Assembly: GCA_002493325.1 (NCBI GenBank)
Contig: DKYL01000049.1
Location: 1-53,654 of the forward strand
From: Ruminococcaceae bacterium UBA7101
GTDB taxonomy: Bacteria; Bacillota; Clostridia; Oscillospirales; Acutalibacteraceae
Direction: 5' to 3'
Length of the DNA: 53,654 nt
A program made the translations under genes and the position numbers. Position 1 is the first letter of the stretch. The number at the start of each line of letters is the position of its first letter. Under the pieces are notes generated by a model, which searched no databases, had not been told where the DNA came from, and saw nothing but the letters and a program-made list of their open reading frames with translations. This document shows, piece after piece, positions 34,934 to 42,183 of this stretch.

Positions 34934-35629
34934 ATGAAAAAAATAATAGCTGTTATTATTGCCCTTTCACTTACATTGGCAATTTCATTAGGAATCAATA
35001 ATTTACATAAAAAAACAGAGCTTGCCAACACATCAATAGCTTATAATAAATCCTGTCTTGTTATTGATGCAGGTCATGGTGGTATTGATGCCGGTACAAT
35101 CGGAGTTGACGGCACAAATGAAAAAGAAATTAACCTTGCAATTGCTAAAAAACTATATGATTTTGCAGGGGTAAGCGGTCTGTCTGCTAAATTAATCAGG
35201 GCAGGGGATTATCAGGTTTATAATGAGGGTGACGATAAATCAAGGTCAGACCTTTATAATCGCATGGATTATATTAACAGTGTCAGCAAAGCAACCCTGA
35301 TTTCAATTCACCAAAATCACTTTGAGATTGAGAAGGAATGGGGAATACAGATATGGTATTCACCTAACGATAATCTCAGCAAAGAGCTTGCCGACAGTAT
35401 ACTAACAATTTCAAAGGATAATCTGCAGAAAAATAACAGAAGAGAAAACAAAAAATCCGACAGCAGCTATTATCTTCTCTATAAAGCAAAGGTACCCTCC
35501 GTTATGGTTGAATGCGGCTTTATGAGCAATAATGAGGAAAATAAAAAATTACAGGATGATAATTACCAGAACAAAATGGCATATTCAATAATGCTTGGTT
35601 ACGGCAATTATCTGTCTAAGGAGTTATAA
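34934..35629 (+). CDS. cwlD: N-acetylmuramoyl-L-alanine amidase, CwlD-type
   Basis: The ATG at 34934, 5 bases behind GGTGA (34924-34928), gives 231 residues. An N-terminal signal/anchor helix (about 3-20) is followed by an Amidase_3 domain. Zinc ligands are H48 in VIDAGHGGIDAG, a Glu in NEKEINL (63-65) and His in LISIHQN, with the catalytic Glu in VMVECGFMSN. Size and single-domain layout match CwlD, which with PdaA makes muramic-delta-lactam in spore cortex. A vegetative amidase role is possible given the strong sigma-A promoter. The radA start directly follows the stop. Confidence 0.85.
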   Translation: MKKIIAVIIALSLTLAISLGINNLHKKTELANTSIAYNKSCLVIDAGHGGIDAGTIGVDGTNEKEINLAIAKKLYDFAGVSGLSAKLIRAGDYQVYNEGDDKSRSDLYNRMDYINSVSKATLISIHQNHFEIEKEWGIQIWYSPNDNLSKELADSILTISKDNLQKNNRRENKKSDSSYYLLYKAKVPSVMVECGFMSNNEENKKLQDDNYQNKMAYSIMLGYGNYLSKEL

Positions 35630-37000
35630 ATGACTAAAATAAAATCAGTTTATATCTGCAGCGAATGCGGGTATGAATCACCAAAATGGTATGGAAAATG
35701 CCCGGGCTGCGGCGAATGGAACACTTTGAACGAAGAGCTTCCGTCAACTGCCTCCATCAGCAGAAACGCAGCTAATATAAGCTCTGTGAATCAGGTGATG
35801 GCACTGGGTGAAATTACTGAGGATGTTGAAAAAAGAATGTCAACAGGCATAAAAGAATTTGACAGGGTGCTTGGTGGAGGAATCGTTCTCGGCAGTCTTG
35901 TTTTAATCAGCGGAGATCCCGGTATCGGCAAATCAACAATACTGCTTCAGATGTGTGAACATCTCGGAAAAAGCAAAAAGATTTTATATGTCAGCGGTGA
36001 AGAATCTGCAAATCAGATAAAAATGAGAGCCAACAGACTGGGTGTAACAACGGACAAGCTTTTTGTTTTGCCGCAAACAGATGTTGGCATAATTGTAGAT
36101 TCCATAAAATCAGAAAAGCCTGATATTGTTATAGTCGATTCCATTCAGACAATGGTATACGATGAAATCAGCTCATCAGCAGGCTCTGTGACTCAGGTAA
36201 GGGAATGTACAAATATATTTATGCATACAGCGAAAGGGCTTGGTATTCCTATATTTGTTGTGGGTCACGTTAATAAAGACGGTGCAATTGCAGGACCTAA
36301 GGTGCTTGAGCATATTGTTGATACAGTTCTGTATTTCGAGGGTGAGAAAAATTATTCATACCGAATTTTAAGAGGTGCAAAAAACAGATTTGGCTCAACA
36401 AATGAAATCGGCGTTTTTGAAATGACAGGTGAAGGTCTTAAGGAAGTATTGAATCCATCACTTATGATGATTTCAGGCAGACCGAAGAATACTTCAGGCA
36501 CCTGTGTTGCCTGTGTTATGGAGGGTTCAAGACCGATTCTTGCAGAAGTGCAGGGTCTTGTATGTGCCACAGGCTTTGGCACACCAAGAAGAATGAGTAC
36601 AGGCTTTGACTATAACAGAATGAGTATGCTGCTTGCAGTGCTTGAAAAAAGAGCAGGTTATTTTTTCAATAATATGGATGCATATATTAATGTAGTAGGT
36701 GGTTTAAAACTTGATGAACCTGCAGCAGACCTAACTGTGGCACTTGCACTTGTTTCGTCACTTAAAGACAAAGCAGTAGGTGAGGATGTTCTTGCTTTCG
36801 GCGAGGTCGGACTTGCAGGCGAAATCAGAGCAATTAATAATTGTGAACAGCGCGTAAGCGAAGCCATGCGTTTAGGCTTTAAACGCTGCATAATACCATT
36901 TCATAATTATAAACAGTTATCAAAAGAGCTTAAAGTAAATATGGATATAGTTCCGGTAAGAACAATACGAGATGCCTTCAACGCATTGGTAGAGGAGTAA
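35630..37000 (+). CDS. radA: DNA repair protein RadA
   Basis: A 456-residue protein with the full RadA layout: N-terminal zinc finger C10-x2-C13...C24-x2-C27, RecA-like ATPase with Walker A SGDPGIGKST (94-103), and the RadA-specific KNRFGS motif (251-256). A C-terminal Lon-type S5 domain follows (about 320-456, LDEPAADLTVALALVSS and GEVGLAGEIRAI). RadA promotes branch migration in recombination. AAGGAG lies at 35618-35623 inside the cwlD 3' end, so the two genes are coupled. A strong terminator follows. Confidence 0.96.
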   Translation: MTKIKSVYICSECGYESPKWYGKCPGCGEWNTLNEELPSTASISRNAANISSVNQVMALGEITEDVEKRMSTGIKEFDRVLGGGIVLGSLVLISGDPGIGKSTILLQMCEHLGKSKKILYVSGEESANQIKMRANRLGVTTDKLFVLPQTDVGIIVDSIKSEKPDIVIVDSIQTMVYDEISSSAGSVTQVRECTNIFMHTAKGLGIPIFVVGHVNKDGAIAGPKVLEHIVDTVLYFEGEKNYSYRILRGAKNRFGSTNEIGVFEMTGEGLKEVLNPSLMMISGRPKNTSGTCVACVMEGSRPILAEVQGLVCATGFGTPRRMSTGFDYNRMSMLLAVLEKRAGYFFNNMDAYINVVGGLKLDEPAADLTVALALVSSLKDKAVGEDVLAFGEVGLAGEIRAINNCEQRVSEAMRLGFKRCIIPFHNYKQLSKELKVNMDIVPVRTIRDAFNALVEE

Positions 37001-37026
37001 AAGAGCAGAATTTCTGCTCTTTTTTC
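37000..37026 (+). terminator. Rho-independent terminator after radA
   Basis: AAAGAGCAG (37000-37008) pairs with CTGCTCTTT (37014-37022), followed by TTTC. Confidence 0.9.
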
Positions 37027-37052
37027 AATGTAACAAACAGAGGAGAAAAATT

Positions 37053-37063
37053 ATGTATAATTG
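37053..37063 (+). repeat. Half-site of the Xer-upstream repeat
   Basis: ATGTATAATTG matches 10 of 11 bases of TTGTATAATTG found in the inverted repeat; extended to the left it reads TTATGTATAAT. It lies 20 bases upstream of the -35. Confidence 0.5.
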
Positions 37064-37082
37064 ATTTAAACGTCAAAACCCC

Positions 37083-37111
37083 TTGACATAGCGTGATTTT
37101 TGATTTACAAT
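37083..37111 (+). promoter_or_regulatory. Sigma-A promoter of the Xer recombinase gene
   Basis: TTGACA (37083-37088, perfect), 17-base spacer, TACAAT (37106-37111). The -10 and predicted start (about 37118) are overlapped by the left arm of the inverted repeat at 37108-37139, so a protein bound to the repeat would block it. The leader to the ATG would be about 188 bases. Confidence 0.72.
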
Positions 37112-37139
37112 TATACAAAATTAATATTTTGTATAATTG
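37108..37139. repeat. 32-nt inverted repeat, dif-like, upstream of the Xer gene
   Basis: CAATTATACAAAAT and ATTTTGTATAATTG form perfect 14-base arms around TAAT. Read as a 28-mer from 37110 to 37137 it has exactly the Xer-site geometry of 11-base arm, 6-base centre, 11-base arm. Its right arm TTTTGTATAAT matches the Bacillus XerD-side dif arm as I recall it (TTATGTAAACT) at 8 of 11 positions; the left arm matches less well. It may be a recombination site, an operator, or both. Confidence 0.7.
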
Positions 37140-37194
37140 AGGGGAGTTAAAGAGATAAAAACAGCTTTTTAACGCGTTCTTTCAGGCTCTCAGA

Positions 37195-37227
37195 TTATTT
37201 GAAACGATATAGATATCATTCAAATAA
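37195..37227 (+). repeat. Leader hairpin upstream of the Xer gene
   Basis: TTATTTGAA (37195-37203) and TTCAAATAA (37219-37227) are perfect 9-base arms, with a further small GAT/ATC pairing in the loop. It lies in the transcribed leader and has no T tract, so it is not a terminator. The rest of 37140-37305 holds no reading frame. Confidence 0.5.
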
Positions 37228-37268
37228 AAACTATCAGATTAATTTCGTTAAAGATAAGTTTGCTAATT

Positions 37269-37286
37269 CAATTATACAATATAATT
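37269..37286. repeat. Second partial inverted repeat close to the Xer start
   Basis: CAATTATACAATATAATT contains the half-site CAATTATACAA (37269-37279) and an internal AATTATA/TATAATT pairing. It ends shortly before the AAAGGA ribosome binding site (37291-37296). An overlapping TTGCTA / TAATTA pair could be a second, weaker promoter. Confidence 0.45.
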
Positions 37287-37305
37287 AAAGAAAGGAAAAA
37301 TAAAA

Positions 37306-38280
37306 ATGCGCAAAGAAGAATTCGGGCAATTGCCAAAGCTGGTTCAGCAATATTTGACTTATATTGAAGCAATAAAAAATCACAGCGAATTATCTGTTAT
37401 TGAATATGCATCGGATTTGAGAACTTTTTTCAGATTTCTTGCTAAAGCTAAAGGATTGTGCAGTGAGGATACACCTGATGAAGAAATTGATTTGTCCCCT
37501 ATCGATTTACAATTTATACAGGGAGTAAATCTTACAGACGCTTATCAATTCATTGTATACTGTAAAAATGAGCGAGGCAACAATGAAACGACAAGAGCGC
37601 GCAGAGTTGTCGCAATAAGACGATTTTTTGGTTATCTGACTGATAATCTCGGCATACTTGAAACTAATCCTATGAAATCATTGGATGCACCTAAAACAAA
37701 AAAAGCTCTTCCTAAGTATTTAACTCTGGAAGAGGCTGAAAAATTACTGTCTGTTATTGACGGTAAATATAAAGAGCGTGATTATGCTATTGTTACGCTA
37801 TTTTTAAACTGCGGTATGCGTCTGAGCGAGCTGGTTTCTATCGATTACAACGATATAAAAGCTGACGGCTCACTAACGATTATTGGTAAAGGCAATAAAG
37901 AACGTGTTGTTTATCTTAATCAAGCCTGCATAAATGCGATTGTTACTTATATGAAGGTGCGACCGAATGATGGCGTTAAAGACAGAGCCTTGTTCCTCAG
38001 CTCGAGAAATCAGAGAATAAGCCCTAAAACAGTTCAGCACATTATTTATTCATATCTTGACAAAGCAGGACTTGGTGACAGAGGTTTATCAGTACATAAA
38101 CTAAGGCATACAGCAGCAACACTTATGTATCAGCATGGTAATGTCGATTTGCTTTTGCTTAAAGAAATACTCGGTCACGAGAATTTAGGCACTACAGAAA
38201 TATATACACACATAGCTGACGACGCCACAAGAAAAGCAATTGAATCTAATCCACTGTCAAAAGAAAAAGCTAAATGGTAA
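37306..38280 (+). CDS. Xer-type tyrosine recombinase
   Basis: A 324-residue protein. The N-terminal SAM-like core-binding domain (about 5-120) contains an extra acidic stretch (about 52-66, SEDTPDEEIDLSPID), making the protein some 25 residues longer than XerC/XerD. The catalytic domain has R172 (CGMRLSEL), K195, H264-x-x-R267 (VHKLRHTAATL), H291 (GHENLGTTEIY) and nucleophile Y300, all present. It resembles chromosomal Xer proteins more than phage integrases, and nothing around it looks mobile. AAAGGA precedes the ATG by 9 bases. The upstream repeats are candidate binding sites. It overlaps the convergent SpoIIM-like gene by 11 bases. Confidence 0.88.
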   Translation: MRKEEFGQLPKLVQQYLTYIEAIKNHSELSVIEYASDLRTFFRFLAKAKGLCSEDTPDEEIDLSPIDLQFIQGVNLTDAYQFIVYCKNERGNNETTRARRVVAIRRFFGYLTDNLGILETNPMKSLDAPKTKKALPKYLTLEEAEKLLSVIDGKYKERDYAIVTLFLNCGMRLSELVSIDYNDIKADGSLTIIGKGNKERVVYLNQACINAIVTYMKVRPNDGVKDRALFLSSRNQRISPKTVQHIIYSYLDKAGLGDRGLSVHKLRHTAATLMYQHGNVDLLLLKEILGHENLGTTEIYTHIADDATRKAIESNPLSKEKAKW

Positions 38281-38899
38281 CGACTGAAAACAACAGCTTT
38301 GTTAATCCGCTGTCGATAACTGAAACTACAATAATTGCAACAGCAAGCAGAAGATATTTTTTTAGATATGGATTTATTTCAAAGGGTTCCTTGCTCTCCC
38401 CTTTTACAAGATTTCTTATTTTAGCTGATAACTCAACACTTACCTTCATAGTATAAGCAATTGTTGTTATAAGCAGCGCTATGTAAGGAACTATCATAAT
38501 AAGAGAATATCCTACCCCTTTAGCATCATAGTTCACAAAATAATAGGAAAGTCTGATGCCTGTGGCAACACCTACAAAAATCGGCACAATATTAATCAGC
38601 GGTGTACTTATTAAACAGAAACCGAGAAACGCGGTAATCAGAAACAATGAAAAATAGGCACAGAAATTGGACAGCATCAGATTCGCAAAGCTATTGTCCT
38701 TTATCATAACAAGCTCATTGAGCTTATCACTTTGAGCAAGCTTATAAAAATAAGAGCCTATGAAAAGACCAACTGCATAAAATAATCCGCAATAAAAAAT
38801 AAATTTGTTTTCACTGAAATCAAAGGTACTTTTTTCTTTCTTATTTGTCGGAGCAAGCATATTTTCAATGCTGTTCTGCTTATCTTTTACTTTATCCAT
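38270..38899 (-). CDS. SpoIIM-like (DUF95-type) integral membrane protein
   Basis: A 209-residue protein with a charged N-terminus (about 1-33) and about five hydrophobic segments. The LFLITAFLGFCLISTPLINIVPIFVGVATGIRLSYYF region, followed by GVGYSLIMIVPYIALL, follows the SpoIIM pattern of a helix pair with a KG.....iiP turn. SpoIIM is part of the DMP engulfment machinery. In Bacillus spoIIM lies close to a xerD gene, as here, which supports the guess, but overall similarity is modest; an unrelated membrane protein is possible. The stop overlaps the Xer gene tail to tail; the start has AAGGTGA and lies 4 bases after the upstream gene. Confidence 0.5.
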   Translation of the reverse strand: MDKVKDKQNSIENMLAPTNKKEKSTFDFSENKFIFYCGLFYAVGLFIGSYFYKLAQSDKLNELVMIKDNSFANLMLSNFCAYFSLFLITAFLGFCLISTPLINIVPIFVGVATGIRLSYYFVNYDAKGVGYSLIMIVPYIALLITTIAYTMKVSVELSAKIRNLVKGESKEPFEINPYLKKYLLLAVAIIVVSVIDSGLTKLLFSVVTI

Positions 38900-38903
38900 T
38901 CCT

Positions 38904-39290
38904 TCACCTTTTTCTTGATGATTTTATAAGAGCAATAATAATTGCAGACACAAAAATCAATGCAAGTTTAATTATAAAATATATTGAATTGCTTTTATTG
39001 ACTAAGAAATTGATAAACACAAAAACAGCAAATGGTACAACCGATATTACTGAAAGTAATAAAAAATTGTTTTTAAATCCGCTTATGCTTACAAACGATA
39101 TGATAATTGAGGATAAAAGACAAACTGCAATTGAAATATAGCCTGCCGCGGACAAGTCAAGATCCAATTTCAGAACAATTGCTGAAGATACCAAGTTAAA
39201 AAGCAAAACAGATGCTATGCTTGAGATGGCTATTTTAATAAAATAAGTTAAAAACAGTCCCTTTGAATTTGTAGCTGAAATTTTAGGCAT
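38904..39290 (-). CDS. Small four-helix membrane protein, TIGR04086-like
   Basis: A 128-residue protein with four hydrophobic segments (about 12-35, 45-70, 75-95, 100-122) and a basic C-terminus (KSSRKR). Size, helix layout and position beside yajC match the clostridial TIGR04086 membrane family, whose function is unknown. The ATG at 39290 lies 8 bases after a perfect GGAGG, but that site is buried in the 3' arm of the yajC terminator hairpin. It is probably co-transcribed with the SpoIIM-like gene 4 bases downstream. Confidence 0.6.
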   Translation of the reverse strand: MPKISATNSKGLFLTYFIKIAISSIASVLLFNLVSSAIVLKLDLDLSAAGYISIAVCLLSSIIISFVSISGFKNNFLLLSVISVVPFAVFVFINFLVNKSNSIYFIIKLALIFVSAIIIALIKSSRKR

Positions 39291-39296
39291 AATAAA

Positions 39297-39328
39297 AACC
39301 CCTCCGATAAAAAATATTCGGAGAGGTT
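39297..39328 (-). terminator. Terminator after yajC that includes the next gene's ribosome binding site
   Basis: An 11-bp stem (39318-39328 with 39297-39307 on the minus strand, one G:U), 10-base loop, followed on the minus strand by TTTTTATT. GGAGGGG in its 3' arm (39299-39305) is the Shine-Dalgarno of the TIGR04086-like gene. Confidence 0.88.
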
Positions 39329-39352
39329 TTTATTTATTACAAAAGTTAAGGA

Positions 39353-39784
39353 TTAATCCTTTTTCTTTGTTTCGTCAACGACTTCTTTCTTTGCCTTTTT
39401 GCTTTCCTTCTTAGCCTTAGCTGCTTCACGTGCAGCCTCAACTTCCTTCTGATGCTGTTCAGCCTTTGTCTTGTTTGTATTGATTGCCCAGCGCTCAATT
39501 TTCATTTTGTTGCGGTCAGAGCCTGTTTCAATAACAAGATCGTTTTCACGGATTGTAACAACTCTTCCGACGATACCGCCGATAGTAACAATTTCATCGC
39601 CGATTTCGAGAGAATTTCTCATTTCCTGCTCTTCCTTCTGACGCTTCTTCTGCGGTCTGATCATAAAGAAATACATAACAACAAAAAGTACAACCATCAT
39701 AATAATCATTGTTGTTGTCTGCTGACCTGAACCAGCACCTGCGGCTGCACCGGAGCTTGCTGCCATTAATAAAATTGGATTCAT
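39353..39784 (-). CDS. yajC: Preprotein translocase subunit YajC
   Basis: A 143-residue protein: a short N-terminal segment, one membrane helix (about 27-43, MIIMMVVLFVVMYFFMIRPQ), then the hallmark RPQKKRQKEEQEMRNSLEIGDEIVTIGGIVGRV. The tail (about 105-143) is highly charged, Lys/Glu/Ala-rich and longer than in most homologues. YajC associates with SecDF-SecYEG. It has its own promoter overlapping the end of tgt and an AGGAGG site; its transcript ends at the hairpin 39297-39328. Confidence 0.94.
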   Translation of the reverse strand: MNPILLMAASSGAAAGAGSGQQTTTMIIMMVVLFVVMYFFMIRPQKKRQKEEQEMRNSLEIGDEIVTIGGIVGRVVTIRENDLVIETGSDRNKMKIERWAINTNKTKAEQHQKEVEAAREAAKAKKESKKAKKEVVDETKKKD

Positions 39785-39814
39785 ATATTTTTCCTCCTAA
39801 AATAAATCATATGT

Positions 39815-39843
39815 ATTATATTAGATATTCATAAACTTTGCAA
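39815..39843 (-). promoter_or_regulatory. Sigma-A promoter of yajC
   Basis: On the minus strand TTGCAA (39838-39843), 17-base spacer, TATAAT (39815-39820), located just after the tgt stop codon. Confidence 0.75.
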
Positions 39844-39850
39844 GTGTTTT

Positions 39851-40987
39851 CTAAATTCTTGTATCAAGTTTTACACAATATTCATTTTTGTAGTCATTAA
39901 ATGTACTATTGTCTAAATTCTCACGTATTTCAGTCATTAAATTGTTATAGAAATAAAGATTATGCATAACCGCTAACCGCATACCGAGAATTTCGTTTGC
40001 CTTAATTAAATGACGTACATAAGCACGGGAATACTTTTGACAGGTAGGACAATTGCAGGTTTCGTCTATCGGTCTGCTGTCCCTGTCATATTTGGCATTA
40101 TTGATATTAATAATGCCTTCTTTTGTGAAAAGGTGACCGTGTCTTGCATTTCTTGACGGCATAACACAATCAAACAAATCAACTCCTCTGCTGACAGCCT
40201 CGAGGATATTACCTGGCGTGCCGACACCCATCAAGTATCTCGGCTTATCTTCAGGAGTATACGGCTCAACTGCAGAAATGATTCTGTACATATCCTCTTT
40301 AGGCTCACCGACTGCAAGACCGCCGATTGCATAGCCGTCCAAATCCATTGCAGCAATCTGCTTCATATGCTCTATTCTTAAATCGTCATATGTGCAGCCC
40401 TGATTAATGCCGAACAAGAGCTGATTTTTATTAATGGTTGTATCCAGACTGTTCAGTCTGTCCATCTCAATTTTACAGCGTTCGAGCCAGCGTGTTGTAC
40501 GTTCGCAGGATTCCTTGGCATATTTGTATGTTGCAGGATTTTCAACACATTCATCAAAAGCCATTGCAATTGTAGAGCCGAGGTTTGACTGAATCTGCAT
40601 ACTTTCCTCAGGACCCATAAATATTTTTCTGCCGTCAATATGAGAATTGAAGGTTACACCTTCCTCTGTAATTTTATTCAGCTTCGCAAGGCTGAACACC
40701 TGAAAACCGCCGCTGTCTGTCAGAATCGGTCTGTCCCAATTGGTAAACTTATGAAGTCCGCCCATATCATAAATGAGCTTATCACTTGGTCTAACGTGTA
40801 AATGATATGTGTTGCACAGCGTAACCTGACAGTTAATCTTCTCTAAATCATCAGTTGAAAGACCACCCTTAATTGCAGCAGAGGTCGCTACGTTCATAAA
40901 AGCAGGGGTCTGTACAGTACCGTGAACGGTTTCAAACTCCCCTCGCCTTGCTTTGCCTTCTTTTTTTAGTAATGTATATTTTGCCAT
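39851..40987 (-). CDS. tgt: Queuine/preQ1 tRNA-guanine transglycosylase
   Basis: A 378-residue TIM-barrel enzyme. Substrate-site Asp is in PILTDSGGFQVFS and the nucleophile Asp in VDLFDCVMPSRNARHG. The zinc site is CNCPTCQ with a downstream His in AVMHNLYFY. It exchanges guanine for preQ1 at position 34 of GUN-anticodon tRNAs. queA lies immediately upstream on the same strand, so the two act in sequence in queuosine formation; no preQ1 biosynthesis genes are in the window. The 32-base gap to queA has no terminator. Confidence 0.96.
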   Translation of the reverse strand: MAKYTLLKKEGKARRGEFETVHGTVQTPAFMNVATSAAIKGGLSTDDLEKINCQVTLCNTYHLHVRPSDKLIYDMGGLHKFTNWDRPILTDSGGFQVFSLAKLNKITEEGVTFNSHIDGRKIFMGPEESMQIQSNLGSTIAMAFDECVENPATYKYAKESCERTTRWLERCKIEMDRLNSLDTTINKNQLLFGINQGCTYDDLRIEHMKQIAAMDLDGYAIGGLAVGEPKEDMYRIISAVEPYTPEDKPRYLMGVGTPGNILEAVSRGVDLFDCVMPSRNARHGHLFTKEGIININNAKYDRDSRPIDETCNCPTCQKYSRAYVRHLIKANEILGMRLAVMHNLYFYNNLMTEIRENLDNSTFNDYKNEYCVKLDTRI

Positions 40988-41019
40988 ATTTTACCTCATT
41001 TATAACAAATCACTTTGAA

Positions 41020-42045
41020 TCAGCTTATAAACATCGCATCACCGAAGGAGAAGAAACGGTATTTTTCAGCAACTGCAGTATTATAAGCATTCATTATATT
41101 ATCATAACCTGCAAGGGCGGAAACCAGCATTATTAGTGTACTCTCGGGCAAATGAAAATTCGTTATAAGTGCATCAAGGCACTTGAATTTATACCCTGGG
41201 TATATAAAAATACCTGTATCATCCTCATCCGCACAAATACAGCCGTTTTTAGTTGCGACACTTTCAACCGTGCGGCAGCTTGTGGTGCCAACACAGATAA
41301 CACGCTTTCCGTTTTTATGTGTTTCATTGATAAGGTCAGCTGTTTCATTTGGCATTATATAGTGCTCTTTATGCATAATATGCTTTGTGACATCATCCAC
41401 CTTAACAGGTCGGAATGTGCCAAGACCAACATGCAGTGTAACATAGCCTATCTTTACACCTTTTGCTTTGATTTCATCAAGCATTTCAGGTGTAAAATGA
41501 AGTCCTGCGGTAGGTGCAGCAGCCGAGCCTAAGTTCTCACTGTAAACCGTCTGATATCTTTCCTTATCCTCAAGCTTTTCCTTTATGTAAGGCGGCAGAG
41601 GCATCTGACCGATTTCATCAAGAACAGAGTAAATGTTGTCTTCGCAAACAAATCTTACCAATCTGTTTCCGTCATCCTTTACTTCAATGACCTCACATTC
41701 AAGCTGACCTTCACCAAAAGTAAATTCAGCACCGACTCTTGCTTTTTTACCGGGACCGCATAAACATTCCCAAACAAGATTTTCAACCTGCTTCAGAAGC
41801 AGAAACTCAACAACAGCTCCTGTTTCTTTCTTTACACCGTAAATCCTTGCAGGTATTACTCTTGTATTATTTAGTATTAAACAGTCACCCTCATTAAGAT
41901 ATTCTGTTAAATCCTTAAAAATTTTATGCTGAATTTTACCCGTTCTTTTATCAAGCAGCATCAATCTTGATGCATTTCTTGGCTCAATGGGAGTCTGTGC
42001 AATCAGCTCCTCAGGTAAATTATAGTAAAAATCTGAAGTTTTCAT
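41020..42045 (-). CDS. queA: S-adenosylmethionine:tRNA ribosyltransferase-isomerase
   Basis: Starting at ATG 42045 (GGAGA 6 bases upstream) the product is 341 residues, the family norm. An ATG at 42057 is in frame, but the Shine-Dalgarno overlaps its codons. Conserved blocks are SDFYYNLPEELIAQTPIEPRNASRLM, the LNNTRVIPARI segment, and GLHFTPEMLDEI...VTLHVGLGTFRPV. QueA transfers ribose from SAM to preQ1-modified tRNA to give epoxyqueuosine. It heads the queA-tgt transcript and has a promoter interlocked with that of asd. Confidence 0.96.
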   Translation of the reverse strand: MKTSDFYYNLPEELIAQTPIEPRNASRLMLLDKRTGKIQHKIFKDLTEYLNEGDCLILNNTRVIPARIYGVKKETGAVVEFLLLKQVENLVWECLCGPGKKARVGAEFTFGEGQLECEVIEVKDDGNRLVRFVCEDNIYSVLDEIGQMPLPPYIKEKLEDKERYQTVYSENLGSAAAPTAGLHFTPEMLDEIKAKGVKIGYVTLHVGLGTFRPVKVDDVTKHIMHKEHYIMPNETADLINETHKNGKRVICVGTTSCRTVESVATKNGCICADEDDTGIFIYPGYKFKCLDALITNFHLPESTLIMLVSALAGYDNIMNAYNTAVAEKYRFFSFGDAMFIS

Positions 42046-42066
42046 TATATTCTCCATAAATTATAA

Positions 42067-42096
42067 TTGACATATATATATATTAAGTGGTATTAT
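42067..42096 (+). promoter_or_regulatory. Sigma-A promoter of asd-dapA-dapB
   Basis: TTGACA (42067-42072), 18-base spacer, TATTAT (42091-42096) preceded by TGG (extended -10). Start near 42103, giving an 80-base leader with only short hairpins, too short for a lysine riboswitch. Confidence 0.65.
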
Positions 42097-42131
42097 ATTT
42101 GCAAGTATGGATTTGAAAATCCTGCTTAACT

Positions 42132-42160
42132 ATTATATTGCATATTAACTTGTTTTACAA
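42132..42160 (-). promoter_or_regulatory. Sigma-A promoter of queA-tgt
   Basis: On the minus strand TTGTAA (42155-42160), 17-base spacer, TATAAT (42132-42137). Start near 42125, which reads toward and through the asd promoter. Confidence 0.65.
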
Positions 42161-42183
42161 GGTATTTTTTAAGGAGATTTGTT

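Noticed and set aside
37053..37063. A second full dif site at 37034-37061
   Set aside because: TTATGTATAAT resembles a XerD-side arm, but the preceding centre (GAAAAA) and left arm show no match, so it is at most a half-site.
37306..38280. Xer gene as the integrase of a mobile element
   Set aside because: No attachment-site duplication, excisionase, relaxase, phage or cargo genes are nearby; flanks are radA and yajC-region housekeeping genes, and the two tRNAs are 5 kb away and intact.
42046..42183. preQ1 or lysine riboswitch in the queA/asd intergenic region
   Set aside because: The space is only 138 bases, holds two promoters and only 5-bp hairpins, and shows no riboswitch core I can recognise.
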